Part shown: positions 5,412 to 6,534 of the stretch, piece after piece
Numbering within the stretch: the first letter of the stretch is position 1
How the letters are laid out: the number at the start of each line of letters is the position of its first letter
From: Thioalkalivibrio sp.
GTDB lineage: Bacteria > Pseudomonadota > Gammaproteobacteria > Ectothiorhodospirales > Ectothiorhodospiraceae
Assembly (NCBI GenBank): GCA_007119005.1
Contig: SKQM01000155.1
Span: forward strand, 1-6,534
DNA: 6,534 nucleotides
Direction: 5' to 3'
Notes under the pieces: model-generated
What the model saw: only the letters and a program-made list of their open reading frames with translations
What the model was told of the DNA's origin: nothing
Database searches by the model: none
Translations under genes and position numbers: made by a program

Positions 5412-5435
5412 GGACGGGTTCAGATATCCGTCCCC
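5410..5435 (-). terminator. Strong hairpin downstream of the TPR gene, possible terminator or REP-like element
   Basis: GGGGACGG (5410-5417) and CCGTCCCC (5428-5435) form a perfect 8-bp GC-rich stem with a 10-nt loop, extendable by a G-T pair. It begins 17 bp beyond the TAG stop of the TPR gene, where a terminator would sit. No T-run follows on either strand, so it is not a classic intrinsic terminator. The stem also resembles the GGGGACGG...CCGTCCCC palindromes that I recall as dispersed REP elements in proteobacteria. Protection of the 3' end of one or both convergent transcripts is plausible. Confidence 0.35.
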
Positions 5436-5451
5436 GTAAACGCCGCTGGCG

Positions 5452-6534
5452 CTACCGCAAGGTTTCCCGGAGCGCCTCGGCGTCTGCGCGCTGCGGGAAG
5501 GATTCCACTTCGTCCAACAGGCGATCGAGTTCCACCCGCGCCTCAGCGGAGCGGCCGGCCTTCGCGAGCGCGGTGGCATAGTGGTAGCGGACTTCGGGGC
5601 TGTCCGGCAGGCCCCGGCGCGCGGTTTCGAGCAGCGGCAGCGCCCGCTCGACCTCGCCCCGGTTCACCAGCACCCAGCCGAGCGTATCGGCGATCGCCGG
5701 GTTGTCCGGCGCCCGGGCGTGGGCGCGCTCGGCGTATTCCAGTGCACGATCATCGCCCGTGGTTTGGTACAGGAAAGCAAGGTTGTTCAGGATCACCACG
5801 TTTTCCGGCAGTGTCCGCACGAGATCTTCGTATTCGCGGATCGCGCCGGGATAGTCGCCGGTGGCCATCAGGGCCTGGGCCAGGTTGAAGCGCACCGCGG
5901 TCTCGTCGGGATAGGTGGCCAGCCTTGTAGAAAGCAGTTCCACAGCGGCCTCGGGCTTGCCGATCTCCTGTTGAGCCAGCCCGAGTGAGACCGCGTGTCC
6001 GGCCGAAGGACCCAGCGTGTAGGCCTGCTGGAATGCTTGCACAGCCTGCTCGTGGCGACCGGCTGCAGTATGTACTCGCCCCTCAAGCGCATGTCCGGCA
6101 GCGGCCACGGTTTCCTGCGCCTGCATCCGCCGCGCCAGTGTCAACGCCTCGCCCGGCCGGCCCTCGCGAAGCTCCAGGGTAGCGAGGCTCTGCAGCGCCT
6201 GGCCATGGGTCGGCTCAAGCTCCAGCGCGCGCTGGTACTGCGCACGCGCCTCGCGACTGCCGCCTGCCTGCTCAAAACCGACACCCAGCCGGAAACGGGC
6301 CTCAGCCGACTCGGGCACCCGCTGCGACAGCGCCCGGAGGGTGTTTAACGCCTCGGTGTTCTGGTCGGCAGCAATCTGCGCACGCGCCAGCAGGTCAAGC
6401 ATCTGGACGTCATCGGCCGCCGACTGGCGCACGGGCTCGAGGAGCGCGAGGACCCGCCGGGGCTCGTTTTGGCTCAGGTGGTAGCGCCCCAATGCCAGCC
6501 GCGGCGCCAGTTCCTCAGGGTAACGCTCGATAGA
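5452..6534 (-). CDS. prsT: XrtA/PEP-CTERM system TPR-repeat protein PrsT, C-terminal part (runs off right edge)
   Basis: The window holds the last 360 residues; the frame stays open to the right edge, so the true start, and any lipoprotein signal, lies outside. The in-frame TTG at 6492 is internal. Tandem tetratricopeptide repeats fill the sequence, with clear 34-residue units at visible residues 75-108, 109-142, 210-243, 244-277 and 278-311. The end is very like PrsT: ILNNLAFLYQTTGDDRALEY, then APDNPAIADTLGWVLVNRGE, then VRYHYATALAKAGRSAEARV and a short charged tail. PrsT is a large TPR protein, usually about 900 residues and often with a lipoprotein signal, that occurs with exosortase A loci and is thought to be a scaffold in exopolysaccharide or PEP-CTERM protein handling. 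Its exact role is unproven. It converges on the ATPase-OmpA gene with a 491-bp gap. A generic TPR protein is the alternative, but the C-terminal wording and the neighbours favour PrsT. Confidence 0.82.
   Translation of the reverse strand, partial: SIERYPEELAPRLALGRYHLSQNEPRRVLALLEPVRQSAADDVQMLDLLARAQIAADQNTEALNTLRALSQRVPESAEARFRLGVGFEQAGGSREARAQYQRALELEPTHGQALQSLATLELREGRPGEALTLARRMQAQETVAAAGHALEGRVHTAAGRHEQAVQAFQQAYTLGPSAGHAVSLGLAQQEIGKPEAAVELLSTRLATYPDETAVRFNLAQALMATGDYPGAIREYEDLVRTLPENVVILNNLAFLYQTTGDDRALEYAERAHARAPDNPAIADTLGWVLVNRGEVERALPLLETARRGLPDSPEVRYHYATALAKAGRSAEARVELDRLLDEVESFPQRADAEALRETLR

Larger units (their letters stand above)
4961..5451. other. Convergent intergenic region (491 bp), repeat-rich and without a credible gene
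   Basis: The region lies between the 3' ends of the ATPase-OmpA gene and the TPR gene. It holds, in order, a REP-like palindrome (5000-5030), a degenerate direct duplication (5000-5099 and 5102-5156) with an internal stem-loop, a partial 32-bp tandem repeat (5291-5340), a small palindrome GGTCCGACC (5374-5382) and two adjacent inverted repeats (5389-5411 and 5410-5435). A 67-codon open frame starts right after the ATPase stop (4961-5164), but it lies wholly in the repeats, has no family signature, and I do not consider it a gene. Confidence 0.7.

Noticed and set aside
4740..5579. 279-codon minus-strand frame across the end of the ATPase gene, the gap and the TPR gene end
   Set aside because: It overlaps the OmpA domain and the PrsT C-terminus in other frames and is Arg/Pro/Ser-rich with no recognisable motif.
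1..6534. CRISPR array, tRNA, rRNA or insertion sequence
   Set aside because: No regularly spaced identical repeats, no tRNA cloverleaf elements recognised, no transposase frame and no terminal inverted repeats with target duplications.

Overview
The window looks like part of an exopolysaccharide locus of the XrtA (exosortase A / PEP-CTERM) type from a high-GC Gram-negative bacterium. The lipoprotein signal, the polysaccharide co-polymerase, the OmpA-type peptidoglycan-binding domain and the strong GC bias point to a proteobacterium, probably a gammaproteobacterium. The lineage cannot be fixed from sequence reading alone.

Layout. On the minus strand, reading leftwards from about 2640, there is a near-consensus sigma-54 promoter, a leader of about 280 nt, a Wza-like export lipoprotein (GTG start at 2360), a Wzz-like chain-length determinant (start 1619), and the first 24 codons of a protein whose N-terminus resembles XrtA-associated tyrosine autokinases (start 72, running off the left edge). 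The last two overlap in an ATGA junction. On the plus strand, divergent from this operon, is one 668-residue gene (2954-4960). It joins an ExeA/XrtA-type AAA ATPase to a transmembrane helix, a long Pro/Ala/Glu-rich linker and a C-terminal OmpA domain. Convergent to it, on the minus strand (5452 to beyond the right edge), is the C-terminal 360 residues of a TPR protein that matches PrsT.

The two intergenic stretches are unusually large for such a locus. The divergent one (2361-2953) holds the sigma-54 promoter, an inverted repeat placed like an enhancer, and a degenerate REP-like palindrome. The convergent one (4961-5451) has no credible gene. It is a patchwork of palindromes and degenerate direct repeats, one sharing a core with the repeat in the divergent region.

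How the genes may work together: the export lipoprotein, the chain-length protein and the (largely unseen) kinase would form the periplasm-spanning export and polymer-length machinery. The ATPase-OmpA fusion could anchor an ATP-driven cytoplasmic domain to the cell wall, and PrsT is a companion found with exosortase/PEP-CTERM systems. A sigma-54 promoter agrees with the known PrsK/PrsR/RpoN control of XrtA systems. The points most worth checking are the ATPase-TM-OmpA fusion with its divergent placement, and the sigma-54 promoter with its upstream dyad.
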